Shown piece by piece: positions 55,117-64,000 of a stretch of 64,000 bases of DNA; within the stretch, counting starts at the first letter, position 1, and each line of letters opens with the position of its first letter. Under the pieces are notes generated by a model that did not search any database, had not been told where the DNA came from, and saw only the letters and a list, made by a program, of their open reading frames with translations. A program made the translations under genes and the position numbers. The stretch lies in contig NZ_JACCHQ010000007.1 of assembly GCF_016031655.1 (NCBI RefSeq), forward strand, positions 62,001 through 126,000, read 5' to 3'. The stretch is from Bradyrhizobium glycinis. Lineage in GTDB: Bacteria; Pseudomonadota; Alphaproteobacteria; Rhizobiales; Xanthobacteraceae.

Positions 55117-55800
55117 ATGGCGAGACGCCCGGCAAATTCAGGAGGAACGATCGTGCGCGGCGGCGGCGTTGCGCTCGGCGAGGCGGTGTTCCGCTCGCTG
55201 TGCGAGGCGCTCCAGGCCGGTAGTTATCGCGCAGGCGACCGCCTGCGCGAGGAAGAGGTCGCCCAGCGGCTCAAGGTCAGCCGCACGCCGGTGCGGGAAG
55301 CGCTTGGCCGGCTCGCCGCACGCGGCTTCGTCGCCCCTGCCGGTGGCCGCGGGCTGATCGTCCGCAATCTCGACATCTCCGAGGTGCTCGAGCTCTACGC
55401 CATGCGTGAGATCATGGAAGGCGCCGCCGCGCGCCTCGCCGCCGAGCACGCCTCAGCGCCGGAGATCGACGCGCTCCGCGATATCGAGCAGGCCTTTGTC
55501 GAGGCGTCCGCGACCGACGCAGCCGAGATGGCGCGGCTCAACCGCGCCTTCCACGAGGCCATCTGCCGCGCGGCGCGCAACCGCTATCTCGACAACGCCT
55601 CGCGGGAATTGCAGGATTGGATCGCCCTGCTCGGCCCGACCACTTTCGCGGTCACAGGCCGTCCTAAGACGAGTCACGGCGAGCACCAGGCGATCATTGC
55701 AGCCATCGCCGCGCGCGACGGCGACAAGGCCGAGCAGCTCGCGCGCGCGCATATCCGCGAGGCGCTGCGCTGCCGGCTGAAACTGTTGCAGAAGCAATAG
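55117..55800 (+). CDS. GntR-family (FCD) regulator, divergent from tcuAB
   Basis: From ATG 55117 (GAGGGACA upstream) the 227-residue protein has a winged helix-turn-helix (LREEEVAQRLKVSRTPVREA) and an FCD ligand domain (about 90-220) with metal-binding His residues in RAFHEA and a later ARAHIREAL. It probably controls tcuAB. In Salmonella the regulator TcuR is LysR-type, so a different regulator is used here. Confidence 0.85.
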   Translation: MARRPANSGGTIVRGGGVALGEAVFRSLCEALQAGSYRAGDRLREEEVAQRLKVSRTPVREALGRLAARGFVAPAGGRGLIVRNLDISEVLELYAMREIMEGAAARLAAEHASAPEIDALRDIEQAFVEASATDAAEMARLNRAFHEAICRAARNRYLDNASRELQDWIALLGPTTFAVTGRPKTSHGEHQAIIAAIAARDGDKAEQLARAHIREALRCRLKLLQKQ

Positions 55801-55816
55801 GCTATCGCCGACGCGA

Positions 55817-56917
55817 TCACGCCTCGAACACACGCGTCAGCAGCCAATATCCGCCCAGAAGACCGATCGCGCCGGACATTGTGTACACCAGCCCCGCCGC
55901 CCGCTCCGGCTCCTCCCGGCCGACCGCGGTCAGCCTGTCCAACAAGCCAAGCGCGGGCAACATCAGCGCGACGATCGCGATCTGCCCGATCTCGACACCG
56001 ACATTGAAGGCGGCCAGCGCCGGAGCGATCGCATCAGACGGCAGCCCGATCTCGCGAAGCACGCCGGCGAAGCCGAAACCGTGGATCAAACCGAACAGAA
56101 AAGCCACACGCCAGCGCCGGTCGACCTCGCGCGACAAGAAGTTCTCGACGGCGACGAACACGATCGAAGCCGCGATCGCGGGCTCAACGATGCCGGTCGG
56201 GATGACCAGGACGTTCAGGGCCGCCAGCGACAACGTCAGGGAATGAGCGATGGTGAAGGCGGTCACGATCTTGACGACCGGCAAGAGCCGGCGTGCCCAC
56301 AAGACAATCGCGACCAGGAATGCGATGTGATCGTAGCCGAGGAAGATGTGCTCGATGCCGGTGACGAGATAACGCTGCATCGTAGAGGACAGCGACGGCG
56401 GCGCCGTCGAGAGGGTCACCGTCGTGTTGTCGGCGTCGAGCAAGGCCTGCGTCTCGGACCTGCCCTGCGCGATCAGCACCACCTGCCGCGCGGTCCTGTC
56501 TTTCTCCGTCAGCACGTTGGAGCGATAGACGATGTCGCCGGTCACGTTCGCGCAGGCAAAGCTGTTGCGATAGATGATGCCGTCACCGTCCGCCAGGATC
56601 GCTGCATTTCCGGCGGAGCAGGCCCTGGCACCTCCTGTAACAGCCAAATGCGCGACCATATAGGCGAGGATCGCGGGCTTGGCCGCTTCGACGGCGGCAG
56701 GATCGACCGCGTCCCGTCTCGCATCATAAATCTTCGTGCCGATCAGCCGATCGACATCACTGCCCTTCAATCCGAGCTCGGCACTCACCGTGCGATCGGG
56801 GCTCAGCGCCAGCCGTGCCGTGACCAGGTTGACCTCATGTGCCTCAGCCGGCAGGCAGAGCAGGACCTGAAGCCACAGCAGCAGCGGCCACTCATGATCC
56901 CGCCCCATCGCCGTCAA
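55817..56917 (-). CDS. HupE/UreJ-like integral membrane protein
   Basis: The 366-residue protein has a signal peptide, a periplasmic domain (about 25-190) and six to seven membrane helices. The family hallmark GIEHIFLGYDHIAFLVAIVL is at about 195-215, followed by IVTAFTIAHSLTLSLAAL. HupE/UreJ relatives are proposed nickel or metal permeases; the substrate is not shown here. ATG 56917 overlaps the ybaK stop. Confidence 0.85.
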   Translation of the reverse strand: MTAMGRDHEWPLLLWLQVLLCLPAEAHEVNLVTARLALSPDRTVSAELGLKGSDVDRLIGTKIYDARRDAVDPAAVEAAKPAILAYMVAHLAVTGGARACSAGNAAILADGDGIIYRNSFACANVTGDIVYRSNVLTEKDRTARQVVLIAQGRSETQALLDADNTTVTLSTAPPSLSSTMQRYLVTGIEHIFLGYDHIAFLVAIVLWARRLLPVVKIVTAFTIAHSLTLSLAALNVLVIPTGIVEPAIAASIVFVAVENFLSREVDRRWRVAFLFGLIHGFGFAGVLREIGLPSDAIAPALAAFNVGVEIGQIAIVALMLPALGLLDRLTAVGREEPERAAGLVYTMSGAIGLLGGYWLLTRVFEA

Positions 56918-57387
56918 GCCAGTACATCCGCCACGACCGCCTTTAAAACATCCCGCAGATCGGTGGGCTTCAGCTGGACCTGCAATCCGCGCTGGCCGCC
57001 ATTGAGATAGACCAGGTCATGGGCGAGCGCGCTCTGCTCAATCACGGTGCCGACCTGCTTGCGCTGCCCAAACGGGCTGATGCCGCCGACCTTGTAGCCG
57101 GTGACGCGCTCGGCCTCGGGAGGCTTCATCATCTGCGCCGACTTGCCGCTCGCCGCAGCGGCCAGCTTCTTCATGGAGACCTCTTGGTCGGAGGGCACGA
57201 CCACGCAGACCGGCTTGCCGTCGACCAGCGCCATCAGCGTCTTCAGGACGCGCGCCGGGTCCTCGCCGAGCGCGGCCGCCGCCTGGAGCCCGATACTCTC
57301 GGCGTCGGGATCATAGTCGTAGGTGTGAACGGTGAAGAAAACACCGGCGGCCGTGAGTGCGCGTGTGGCGGAGGTGACTTTGGACAT
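56914..57387 (-). CDS. ybaK: Cys-tRNA(Pro) deacylase YbaK
   Basis: The 157-residue protein has the YbaK/EbsC fold: the conserved Lys in VLKTLMALVDGKPVCVVVPS and the motif TGYKVGGISPFGQRK. It removes cysteine misattached to tRNA(Pro). It is translationally coupled to the HupE/UreJ-like gene. Confidence 0.92.
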   Translation of the reverse strand: MSKVTSATRALTAAGVFFTVHTYDYDPDAESIGLQAAAALGEDPARVLKTLMALVDGKPVCVVVPSDQEVSMKKLAAAASGKSAQMMKPPEAERVTGYKVGGISPFGQRKQVGTVIEQSALAHDLVYLNGGQRGLQVQLKPTDLRDVLKAVVADVLA

Positions 57388-57400
57388 GAGCCAAATCTAC

Positions 57401-57492
57401 CACCGTCATTGCGAGGAGCGAAGCGACGAAGCAATCCAGAATCCTGCCGAGGGGGCAGTCTGGATTGCTTCGCTTCGCTCGCAATGACGGTG
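57401..57492. repeat. REP-type palindromic repeat
   Basis: The left arm (57401-57440) and right arm (57459-57492) share CACCGTCATTGCGAG, GAAGC and GAAGCAATCCAGA blocks in inverted order, around a loop of 18 bases. Similar palindromes are widespread in Bradyrhizobium-like genomes. It lies between fdsA and ybaK. Confidence 0.8.
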
Positions 57493-57523
57493 TGGGCACT
57501 ATGCGCCCCACCCATGACGTCCC

Positions 57524-60289
57524 CTACTCCGCCGCGTCCCGCATCTCGGCGCGCTCGGCACGCGCTGCGCAGAACTTGAACTCCGGGATCTTGCCGAACG
57601 GGTCCAGCGCCGGGTTGGTGAGCAGGTTCGCCGCCGCCTCGGCGTAGCAGAACGGCATGAACACCATGTTCTCCGGCACGTCGCGGTCGGAGCGGACCTT
57701 GACCTCGACGGCGCCGCGGCGGGTCTCCAGGCGAATGAAATCGCCGGGCACCAGCTTCTTCTTGCGCATGTCCTTCGGCGACATGAACGCGACCGCCTCT
57801 GGCTCGATCTGGTCGAGCACCTGGGCGCGGCGGGTCATCGAGCCGGTGTGCCAGTGCTCCAGCACGCGGCCGGTCGAGAGCACCATCGGATATTCATCGT
57901 CGGGAATCTCGTCCGGCGGGACGACCTTGGCCGGCACGATCTTGCCGCGGCCGCTCGCAGTCGGGAAGCCCGTGGTGAAGATGATCTCGTTGCCGGGCTT
58001 GTCCGGAGCGTCGACCGGATAAGTGACCGCGCCTTCCCGCACCAACCGCTCCCAGGTGATGTTCTTCAGCGATGGCATCAGCTCCGCCATCTCGGTGAAG
58101 ACGTCGCCAGGCCCGGCATAATTCCACGGCAAGCCCATGCGCTTGCCGATCTCCTGGATGATCCAGAGATCCTGGCGCGCATCGCCGGGCGGCTTGATCA
58201 CCTGACGCGCCAGCTGCACGCGGCGATCGGTATTGGTGAAGGAGCCGTCCTTCTCGGCGAAGGCCGAGGCCGGCAGGATCACGTCGGCATGAAACGCGGT
58301 CTCGGTGACGAAGAGGTCCTGCACCACGAGATGATCGAGCATCGCGAGCGCGTGGCGCGCATGCTGGAGGTCGGGATCGGACATCGCGGGATTCTCGCCC
58401 TCGATATACATACCCTTGATCTCGCCGGCATGGATCGCGTTCATGATCTCGACCACGGTCAGGCCGCGGACGGGATCGAGATCCTGCTGCCAGAGCTTTT
58501 CGAAGCTGCCGCGCAAATCATCGCGGCCGACCGGCTGGTAGTCCGGCAGGAACATCGGGATCAGGCCGGCATCGGAGGCGCCTTGCACGTTATTCTGGCC
58601 GCGCAGCGGATGCAGGCCGGTGCCGGGACGGCCGACCTGGCCGGTGATCAGCGCGAGCGCGATCAGGCAGCGCGCATTGTCGGTGCCATGGACGTGCTGG
58701 CTGATGCCCATGCCCCAGAAGATGATCGACGATTTCGCCCGCGCATAGGTGCGCGCCACTTCGCGCAAGGTCTGGGCGGGGATGCCGCAGATCGGCTCCA
58801 TCTTCTCCGGCGTAAACTCCTTGATCTTCTCCTTGAGGTCCTCGAAGCCCTCGGTGTAGCCGGCGATGTACTGGTCGTCGGTCAGGCCCTCGGTGATGAT
58901 CGTGTTGATCATCGCGTTCAGCATGGCGACATCGGAGCCCGGCTTGAACTGCAGATGTTTGGTCGCATGGCGCGACAGCGACTGCCGGCGCGGATCCATC
59001 ACGAACAGTTTTGCGCCGTTCTTCGCCGCATTCTTGATGTAGGTTGCCGCCACCGGGTGATTCACGGTGGGGTTGGCACCAATGACCCAGATGACCTCGG
59101 CATCCATGGCAGCGGCGAACGGCGCCGACACTGCACCCGAGCTGAGACCTTCGAACAGTGCCGCGACCGACGAGGCGTGGCACAGGCGGGTGCAATGGTC
59201 GACGTTGTTGGAGCCAAAACCGGTGCGCACCAGCTTCTGGAACAAATAGGCCTCTTCGTTCGAGCCCTTGGCCGAGCCGAAGCCGGCCAGCGCCTTCACG
59301 CCCTTCTCGTCGCGAATCTTGACGAGGCCCTTGGCGGCGATGTCGAGCGCCTCTTCCCAGCTCGCTTCGCGGAAATGCGTGAACGGATTGGCCGGATCGA
59401 CCTGATCGTTGGCATCTTTCTTCGCGTTCGGCAGCCGCACCAGCGGCTTCGTCAGGCGATGCGGATGGTGGATGTAGTCGAAGCCGAAGCGGCCCTTGAC
59501 GCAGAGACGATTGTGGTTGGCGGGGCCGTCGCGGCCTTCCGCATAGATCACCTTTTCGTCCTTGACCTCGTAGGTGACCTGGCAGCCGACGCCGCAGAAC
59601 GGGCAGAGCGAATCGACCTTCCGGTCGGCATACGTGACGCGGGTCTGCGCCTCGTCCAGCATCACGGCCGGCATCAAGGCGCCGGTCGGGCAGGCCTGCA
59701 CGCATTCGCCGCAGGCAACGCAGGTGGACTCGCCCATGGGATCGTCGAAGTCGAATACGATCTTGGCGCCGGCATTGCGATAAGCCATGCCGATGACGTC
59801 GTTGACCTGGACCTCGCGGCAGGCGCGCACGCACAGGCCGCACTGGATGCAGGCATCGAGGTTGACGCGCATCGCCGGATGGCTGGCATCGGTTGCCCAG
59901 CGCTCGGCGGCGGGGAAGCGGCTCTCGGTGACACCCGTGGTCTCGGCCCAGTGCCAGAACTTCGAATCCGGATCGTGGCTGGTCTCGCGCGCCGGCTGGT
60001 CGGCGACCAGCAGCTCCATCACCATCTTCTGCGCAGCAGTCGCACGGGCGCTCTCGGTCTTCACCTTCATGCCGACTGACGGCGTGCGCTTGCAGGACGC
60101 GGCGAGCACGCGCTCGCCCTCGATCTCGACCATGCAGGCGCGGCAATTGCCGTCGGGGCGATAGTCCGGCGCCGGCGAGTAGCAGAGATGCGGAATGTCG
60201 CGGCCCTGGCGTTTTGCGACCTGCCAGATCGTCTCGCCCGGCTTGGCCTCGACCTGCTTGCCATCGAGTTCGAACGTAATCTTGGTCAT
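57524..60289 (-). CDS. fdsA: NAD-dependent formate dehydrogenase alpha subunit
   Basis: The 921-residue molybdoenzyme begins with a 2Fe-2S domain (about 1-80, with CYSP, CRAC and CKR cysteines), then a His-Cys cluster segment and two 4Fe-4S sites (CIQCGLCVRACREV and CVACGECVQACPTG). The bis-MGD domain has CPFCGVGCQ and the catalytic block NNVDHCTRLCHASSV, whose second Cys binds molybdenum. The dinucleotide-binding C-terminus follows. It oxidises formate to CO2. It overlaps fdsB by 4 bases. Confidence 0.95.
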   Translation of the reverse strand: MTKITFELDGKQVEAKPGETIWQVAKRQGRDIPHLCYSPAPDYRPDGNCRACMVEIEGERVLAASCKRTPSVGMKVKTESARATAAQKMVMELLVADQPARETSHDPDSKFWHWAETTGVTESRFPAAERWATDASHPAMRVNLDACIQCGLCVRACREVQVNDVIGMAYRNAGAKIVFDFDDPMGESTCVACGECVQACPTGALMPAVMLDEAQTRVTYADRKVDSLCPFCGVGCQVTYEVKDEKVIYAEGRDGPANHNRLCVKGRFGFDYIHHPHRLTKPLVRLPNAKKDANDQVDPANPFTHFREASWEEALDIAAKGLVKIRDEKGVKALAGFGSAKGSNEEAYLFQKLVRTGFGSNNVDHCTRLCHASSVAALFEGLSSGAVSAPFAAAMDAEVIWVIGANPTVNHPVAATYIKNAAKNGAKLFVMDPRRQSLSRHATKHLQFKPGSDVAMLNAMINTIITEGLTDDQYIAGYTEGFEDLKEKIKEFTPEKMEPICGIPAQTLREVARTYARAKSSIIFWGMGISQHVHGTDNARCLIALALITGQVGRPGTGLHPLRGQNNVQGASDAGLIPMFLPDYQPVGRDDLRGSFEKLWQQDLDPVRGLTVVEIMNAIHAGEIKGMYIEGENPAMSDPDLQHARHALAMLDHLVVQDLFVTETAFHADVILPASAFAEKDGSFTNTDRRVQLARQVIKPPGDARQDLWIIQEIGKRMGLPWNYAGPGDVFTEMAELMPSLKNITWERLVREGAVTYPVDAPDKPGNEIIFTTGFPTASGRGKIVPAKVVPPDEIPDDEYPMVLSTGRVLEHWHTGSMTRRAQVLDQIEPEAVAFMSPKDMRKKKLVPGDFIRLETRRGAVEVKVRSDRDVPENMVFMPFCYAEAAANLLTNPALDPFGKIPEFKFCAARAERAEMRDAAE

Positions 60290-61992
60290 TCGGCCGCTTC
60301 CTTGAACTCGTCAGGGAAATATTTGATCACGGAGGACAGCGGATTCGATGCCGCCTGTCCGAGCCCGCAGATCGAGGCATCGCGCATCGCCTGGCTCAAT
60401 TCTTCCAGCAAGGCACGGTTCCAGACAGGCCTTTGCATCAGCAGCGCCGCCTTTTGGGTACCGACGCGACACGGCGTGCACTGGCCGCAGCTCTCGTCCT
60501 CGAAGAACTTCATCAGGTTCAGTGCGGCTGTCCGCACGCTGTCCTTGTGCGATAGGATCACGATCGCAGCCGAGCCGATGAAGCAGCCGTATTTCTCCAG
60601 CGTGCCGAAATCGAGCGGGATGTCGTCCATCGAGGCCGGCAGAATGCCGCCGGACGCACCGCCCGGCAGATACGCGTAGAACTGATGACCGTCGGCCATG
60701 CCGCCGCAATATTCTTCGATCAGCTCGCGCACGGTGATGCCCGCGGGCGCGAGCTTCATGCCGGGATTCTTGACGCGTCCCGAGACCGAGAAGCTGCGCA
60801 AACCATGACGCTCGTGACGGCCATGGCCCTTCCACCAATCGGCGCCCTTCTCGACGATATCGCGCACCCACCACAACGTCTCGATATTGTTGATCAGCGT
60901 CGGCAGGCCGAACAGGCCGACCTGGAACGGGTAAGGCGGCTTGTGCCGGGGCAGGCCGCGCTTGCCCTCGATGCTCTCCAGCAGAGAGGATTCCTCGCCG
61001 CAGATGTAGGCGCCGGCGCCCCGGCGCAGGTGCAGCGTCGGGCCGCCTGGCGGAAGCTTTGCGATCTCGCGCTGGAGGATCTCGCGGGAGGCCGGATATT
61101 CGTCGCGCAGATAGATGTAGACGTCGCTCGCCTGCACCACGTGCGCGCCGATCAGCATGCCCTCGATGAACCGATGCGGATCGGTTTCAAGGTAGTAGCG
61201 GTCCTTGAACGTGCCGGGCTCGCCCTCGTCGCCGTTGATCGCCATCAGCCGAGGCCCGGGCTCGCCCAGCACGGCGCGCCATTTGCGCCCCGTGGGGAAG
61301 CCGGCGCCGCCAAGGCCGCGCAGCGAAGCGTCGTCGAGCGCTTTCAGGAGATCGTCCTTCGACAATTCGCCGGAGCGCAGGCGGTTGAGCAGCTTGTAGC
61401 CGCCATCGGCGACGTAGGCATCGTACTCGATATATTTGGGCAGATGCGCGTGCGTGTCGCCGGCCTTCGCCGTCGCCATAACGTCGGCGACGGTCGCGTG
61501 GTCGACGAAATTGTGCCCAACCTCAGCTGCCGGCGCTGTGTCGCAGCGGCCGACGCAGGGCGCGCGCACGACGCGGATGCCGGGACCTGACGCGCTCTTG
61601 AGATCCTCGAGCAGCTTCTCGCCGCCCAGCATCGCGCAGGTGAGCGAATCGCAGACGCGGATCGTCAGCGGGGGAATGTCGGGCTCACCTTCCTTCACCA
61701 CGTCGAAATGCGCATAGAAGGTCGCGGTCTCGAACACCTCGGCGAAGGCGAGCTTCATCTCGTCGGCGAGCGCGGCCAGATGCGCAGCCGAGATCTGGTG
61801 ATACTTGTCCTGGATCAGGTGCAGATATTCGATCAACAGATCGCGTCGTCGCGGCCTGTCGCCAAGCAACAACTCGATCTCATGCGCGGCCTCGGGATCG
61901 ACCTGCCGCCCCTTGGGGGTCGCCTTGGCGCGTCGGCGTCCCTCACCGGGATGCTCGAAGGAGCGGACCTTGTGCACGTCCTCGTGGCTCAT
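60286..61992 (-). CDS. fdsB: NAD-dependent formate dehydrogenase beta subunit (FdsG-FdsB fusion)
   Basis: From ATG 61992 the 568-residue protein joins a NuoE/FdsG-like 2Fe-2S domain (about 25-150; CDSLTCAM and CVGRCDTAP) to a NuoF/FdsB-like domain. The latter has the FMN/NAD sites GLGGAGFPTGRKW and GDEGEPGTFKDRYY, and a 4Fe-4S site in ESCGQCTPCRVGTQ. It passes electrons from FdsA to NAD+. Other bacteria carry separate fdsG and fdsB genes. Confidence 0.93.
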   Translation of the reverse strand: MSHEDVHKVRSFEHPGEGRRRAKATPKGRQVDPEAAHEIELLLGDRPRRRDLLIEYLHLIQDKYHQISAAHLAALADEMKLAFAEVFETATFYAHFDVVKEGEPDIPPLTIRVCDSLTCAMLGGEKLLEDLKSASGPGIRVVRAPCVGRCDTAPAAEVGHNFVDHATVADVMATAKAGDTHAHLPKYIEYDAYVADGGYKLLNRLRSGELSKDDLLKALDDASLRGLGGAGFPTGRKWRAVLGEPGPRLMAINGDEGEPGTFKDRYYLETDPHRFIEGMLIGAHVVQASDVYIYLRDEYPASREILQREIAKLPPGGPTLHLRRGAGAYICGEESSLLESIEGKRGLPRHKPPYPFQVGLFGLPTLINNIETLWWVRDIVEKGADWWKGHGRHERHGLRSFSVSGRVKNPGMKLAPAGITVRELIEEYCGGMADGHQFYAYLPGGASGGILPASMDDIPLDFGTLEKYGCFIGSAAIVILSHKDSVRTAALNLMKFFEDESCGQCTPCRVGTQKAALLMQRPVWNRALLEELSQAMRDASICGLGQAASNPLSSVIKYFPDEFKEAAE

Positions 61993-62282
61993 CGATTCGT
62001 CTCGATCTCGTCTTCTAGAACGGCTCACTTTTAGCCTCTGGCATGCCAGATGCCAAGCAAATTATCATGCGTGCGGAAGCGGTTACGCTGCACAGCTCAA
62101 GAGAGCCCGGGGGCAATCCCGGATCTGCCCCGGGCACGGCCCTGCGTTCTTCAACGGGGCCGAGCGAAGCCCGAATTGAGCGGGAGATCAATAAAGGCGT
62201 CTCATGCTGCGATAGCGAAGTCGTATCGAATTCGCCTGAGGCGCGGCGGGAGCGCAGGCCGCCGCCGTGAACATTCGCCTTT

Positions 62283-62516
62283 CTACGGGGCGTCGCTCTT
62301 TTCGACCAGGAACACGATGCGCGCCTCGTTGCGCTCGGTGATCTCGACCTTGTCGCCGGTCTCGCGGATCAGATTGGGAATATCGATCACAGAGAGCGGA
62401 TCTGTACAGTGAACTTCGAGCTGGTCCCCCGCCTTGAGCGGCTTGAGCGCCTTGCGCGTCTTGAGGGCCGGCAGCGGGCATTTCAGCCCGGTGAGATCAA
62501 GTGTCGTCCTGGTCAT
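62283..62516 (-). CDS. TusA-family sulfur carrier
   Basis: The 77-residue protein has the family Cys in KCPLPALKTRKAL (CPxP motif at residues 13-16) and the HCTDPLSVIDIP strand. TusA-like proteins transfer persulfide sulfur, which molybdenum enzymes need in maturation. The gene lies between moeA and fdsB in the same direction, suggesting a role in formate dehydrogenase maturation (inference). Confidence 0.88.
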   Translation of the reverse strand: MTRTTLDLTGLKCPLPALKTRKALKPLKAGDQLEVHCTDPLSVIDIPNLIRETGDKVEITERNEARIVFLVEKSDAP

Positions 62517-62562
62517 GGCCGCACCATGGCGGGGCGGAGCAGCTGCGTCAACGTGAGAGGCA

Positions 62563-63819
62563 TCAGATCAGGCTGGCGTAGGGCAGGAAACCGACCTCCT
62601 GTCCCGGCTCGACATTCGTGATGTCCTCGCCGAGCTCGACGAGGCCGTCGGTCTCGACCAGGGAGGACAAGAGCCCGGCGCCTTCGCGCGGGAACTTGAT
62701 CGCCTCGAGCCCGCCGTCCTGCGCGCGCCGCAGCGAGGCGCGCACATATTCACGCCGGCCGGTCTTCTTCTTGTAGGTGAACGCCGCGCGCAGCGGGATC
62801 GGCAAGAGCGGCTCCGGCAAGGCGCCCGACAGCGCCAACACCGTCGGTCGCACCACGTGGACGAATGTCACGAAGCTCGCGACGGGATTGCCGGGCAGTC
62901 CGATCAGCGGCGTGCCGTCGATGATGCCCATCGCCACGGGACGGCCCGGCTTGATCGCCATCCGCCACAGCACCAGCGAGCCGATGCTCTCCACGGCCGC
63001 CTTGACGTGATCCTCCTCGCCGGTCGAGACGCCGCCGGTGGTGAGGATGAGGTCATGGTCGCCCGCAACCTGCTTCAGACCGCTCGCCAGCGACGTTCGC
63101 TCGTCGCGCAGAATGCCGAGATCGCTGACCTCGCAGCCGAGCCGCCGCAGCATCGCCATCAGCATGAAGCGATTGGAATCGAACAATTGCGAGGCGGCGC
63201 GCGGCTCGCCGGGCGAGGCCAGTTCGTCGCCGGTCGAGAACACGGCGACACGGATGCGCCTGACGACGTCGAGCCTTGTCAGGCCGAACGCGGCGGCAAG
63301 GGCGACATGTTGCGGCCGCAGGCGCTGGCCAGCGCGGAGCGCGACCTGACCTTGCGGAATGTCCTCGCCTGCGGGCCGGACATTGGCGCCCGGCTTCAGC
63401 CCCGGCGGCAGCACGATCCTGCCGGACTCATCGATGCGCACGTCCTCCTGCATGAAGACGGTCTCCGCGTCCGGCGGCATCGGCGCGCCGGTAAAGATGC
63501 GCGCGGTGTGGCCGGGCTTGATCGGTGCTTGCGCAAGTCCGCCGGCCTGGATACGCCCGTCGAGCGGGAACGCCTGCTCCGCGCGTGCCGGAAGGTCGGC
63601 GTTGCGCAGCGCATAACCGTCGACGGCGGAGTTGGTGAACGGAGGCAGCGGCAAAGGCGCGGCCACATCGCCCGCGAGCACGCGCCCGTCGGCATCGACC
63701 AGCGCCACCGTCTCGAGATCGACGATCGCGTTGACGCGCGTCGTGATGAGGCCGACGGCTTCGTCGACCGACATCATCGGGCCGCCGAAGGCAAAGCAAT
63801 CGTCCGACAGTTGCGCCAT
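62563..63819 (-). CDS. moeA: Molybdopterin molybdotransferase MoeA
   Basis: The 418-residue protein has LPPFTNSAVDGYALRN at about 60, VFSTGDELASPG near 200 and LTTGGVSTGEEDHVK near 260. It inserts molybdenum into adenylylated molybdopterin. It precedes the fds genes, and mobB precedes it, 9 bases away. Confidence 0.95.
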   Translation of the reverse strand: MAQLSDDCFAFGGPMMSVDEAVGLITTRVNAIVDLETVALVDADGRVLAGDVAAPLPLPPFTNSAVDGYALRNADLPARAEQAFPLDGRIQAGGLAQAPIKPGHTARIFTGAPMPPDAETVFMQEDVRIDESGRIVLPPGLKPGANVRPAGEDIPQGQVALRAGQRLRPQHVALAAAFGLTRLDVVRRIRVAVFSTGDELASPGEPRAASQLFDSNRFMLMAMLRRLGCEVSDLGILRDERTSLASGLKQVAGDHDLILTTGGVSTGEEDHVKAAVESIGSLVLWRMAIKPGRPVAMGIIDGTPLIGLPGNPVASFVTFVHVVRPTVLALSGALPEPLLPIPLRAAFTYKKKTGRREYVRASLRRAQDGGLEAIKFPREGAGLLSSLVETDGLVELGEDITNVEPGQEVGFLPYASLI

Positions 63820-63828
63820 GGTGCCTCG

Positions 63829-64000
63829 TCAGCGTATTGCGGCGCTTCTTGCCAAAGCTTCCTCGAGCGGCATCGCCGCCCGTAGCATCAATGCCGCGAC
63901 AGCCGCGATATCGTCGAGATGGACAGTCGGGAGCCTCGTGTCAATCGCGACGTCAGTCGCAATCCCGGCAATTCCGGGATCGTCCGGAAACAGCAGCGGC
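63829..64000 (-). CDS. mobB: Molybdopterin-guanine dinucleotide biosynthesis protein MobB, C-terminal part
   Basis: The minus-strand frame is open at the window edge and ends at TGA 63829. It reads PLLFPDDPGIAGIATDVAID then PTVHLDDIAAVAALMLRA, matching the C-terminal part of MobB-type proteins (a DDP.I.AIA.D block and LDDI.A.A). The start lies outside the window. Confidence 0.7.
   Translation of the reverse strand, partial: PLLFPDDPGIAGIATDVAIDTRLPTVHLDDIAAVAALMLRAAMPLEEALARSAAIR

Noticed and set aside
57848..60079. Plus-strand 743-codon open frame over fdsA
   Set aside because: Antisense to a clear molybdoenzyme gene; no family motif in its own translation.

Overview
The window looks like chromosomal DNA of an alphaproteobacterium of the Bradyrhizobium / Nitrobacteraceae type. 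The basis is high-GC genes with family-typical content (LapG-like BTLCP peptidase, alphaproteobacterial tad pilus locus, fused FdsGB-type formate dehydrogenase, pobA/pcaHG, CHRD protein, many very small lineage-specific ORFs). The genus is inferred from gene content only. No rRNA, tRNA, CRISPR array or prophage was seen.

Region 1 (1-5.6 kb) is the edge of an exopolysaccharide-type locus: a truncated O-antigen ligase-like membrane protein, an IS5 remnant, a LapG-like cysteine peptidase, a PPP-type phosphatase, a TPR-like anchored protein and several small secreted or membrane proteins. Region 2 (5.6-10.3 kb) is gene-poor accessory DNA: a decayed IS5-type element (about 8.24-9.15 kb), a frameshifted small gene, and two 57-residue Myb/SANT-like one-domain proteins. 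Region 3 (10.5-21 kb) holds a CSS-EAL phosphodiesterase, a VanZ-like protein, a CHRD protein, a GrlR-like protein, a cytoplasmic three-PAS chemoreceptor and a swarm of microproteins of 34-100 residues, several below usual gene-calling limits. Four small genes here share a motif at their stop codons, and a fifth copy follows a terminator.

Region 4 (21-34.8 kb) is a nearly complete tad (Flp) pilus locus on the minus strand: standalone Pil_N-domain protein, flp, cpaA, cpaB, cpaE, cpaF, tadB, tadC, tadE, tadG-like, tadE/F-like, cpaC, a small lipoprotein, tadD and a membrane protein. Most cpaB-tadB-tadC junctions overlap by 4 bases. A perfect 10-bp hairpin follows flp, and two palindromes precede it. 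Recognisable cpaD is missing.

Region 5 (34.8-48.8 kb) has a decayed stretch (response-regulator remnant), a FecR-like plus CHASE2-adenylate cyclase pair, a long inverted repeat, and aromatic catabolism genes: pobA with a divergent AraC regulator, then pcaHG with a divergent LysR regulator. pobA turns 4-hydroxybenzoate into protocatechuate and PcaHG opens its ring. A NYN-domain gene, pncB, a GGDEF protein and a TetR regulator with twin operators follow.

Region 6 (49-64 kb) holds a trimodular MFS-PlsC-acyl-ACP synthetase, tcuAB with a divergent GntR regulator, HupE/UreJ-like and ybaK genes, a REP-type palindrome, and an NAD-dependent formate dehydrogenase (fdsGB fusion, fdsA) downstream of a TusA-like protein, moeA and the end of mobB. 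These last genes supply the molybdenum cofactor that FdsA needs.
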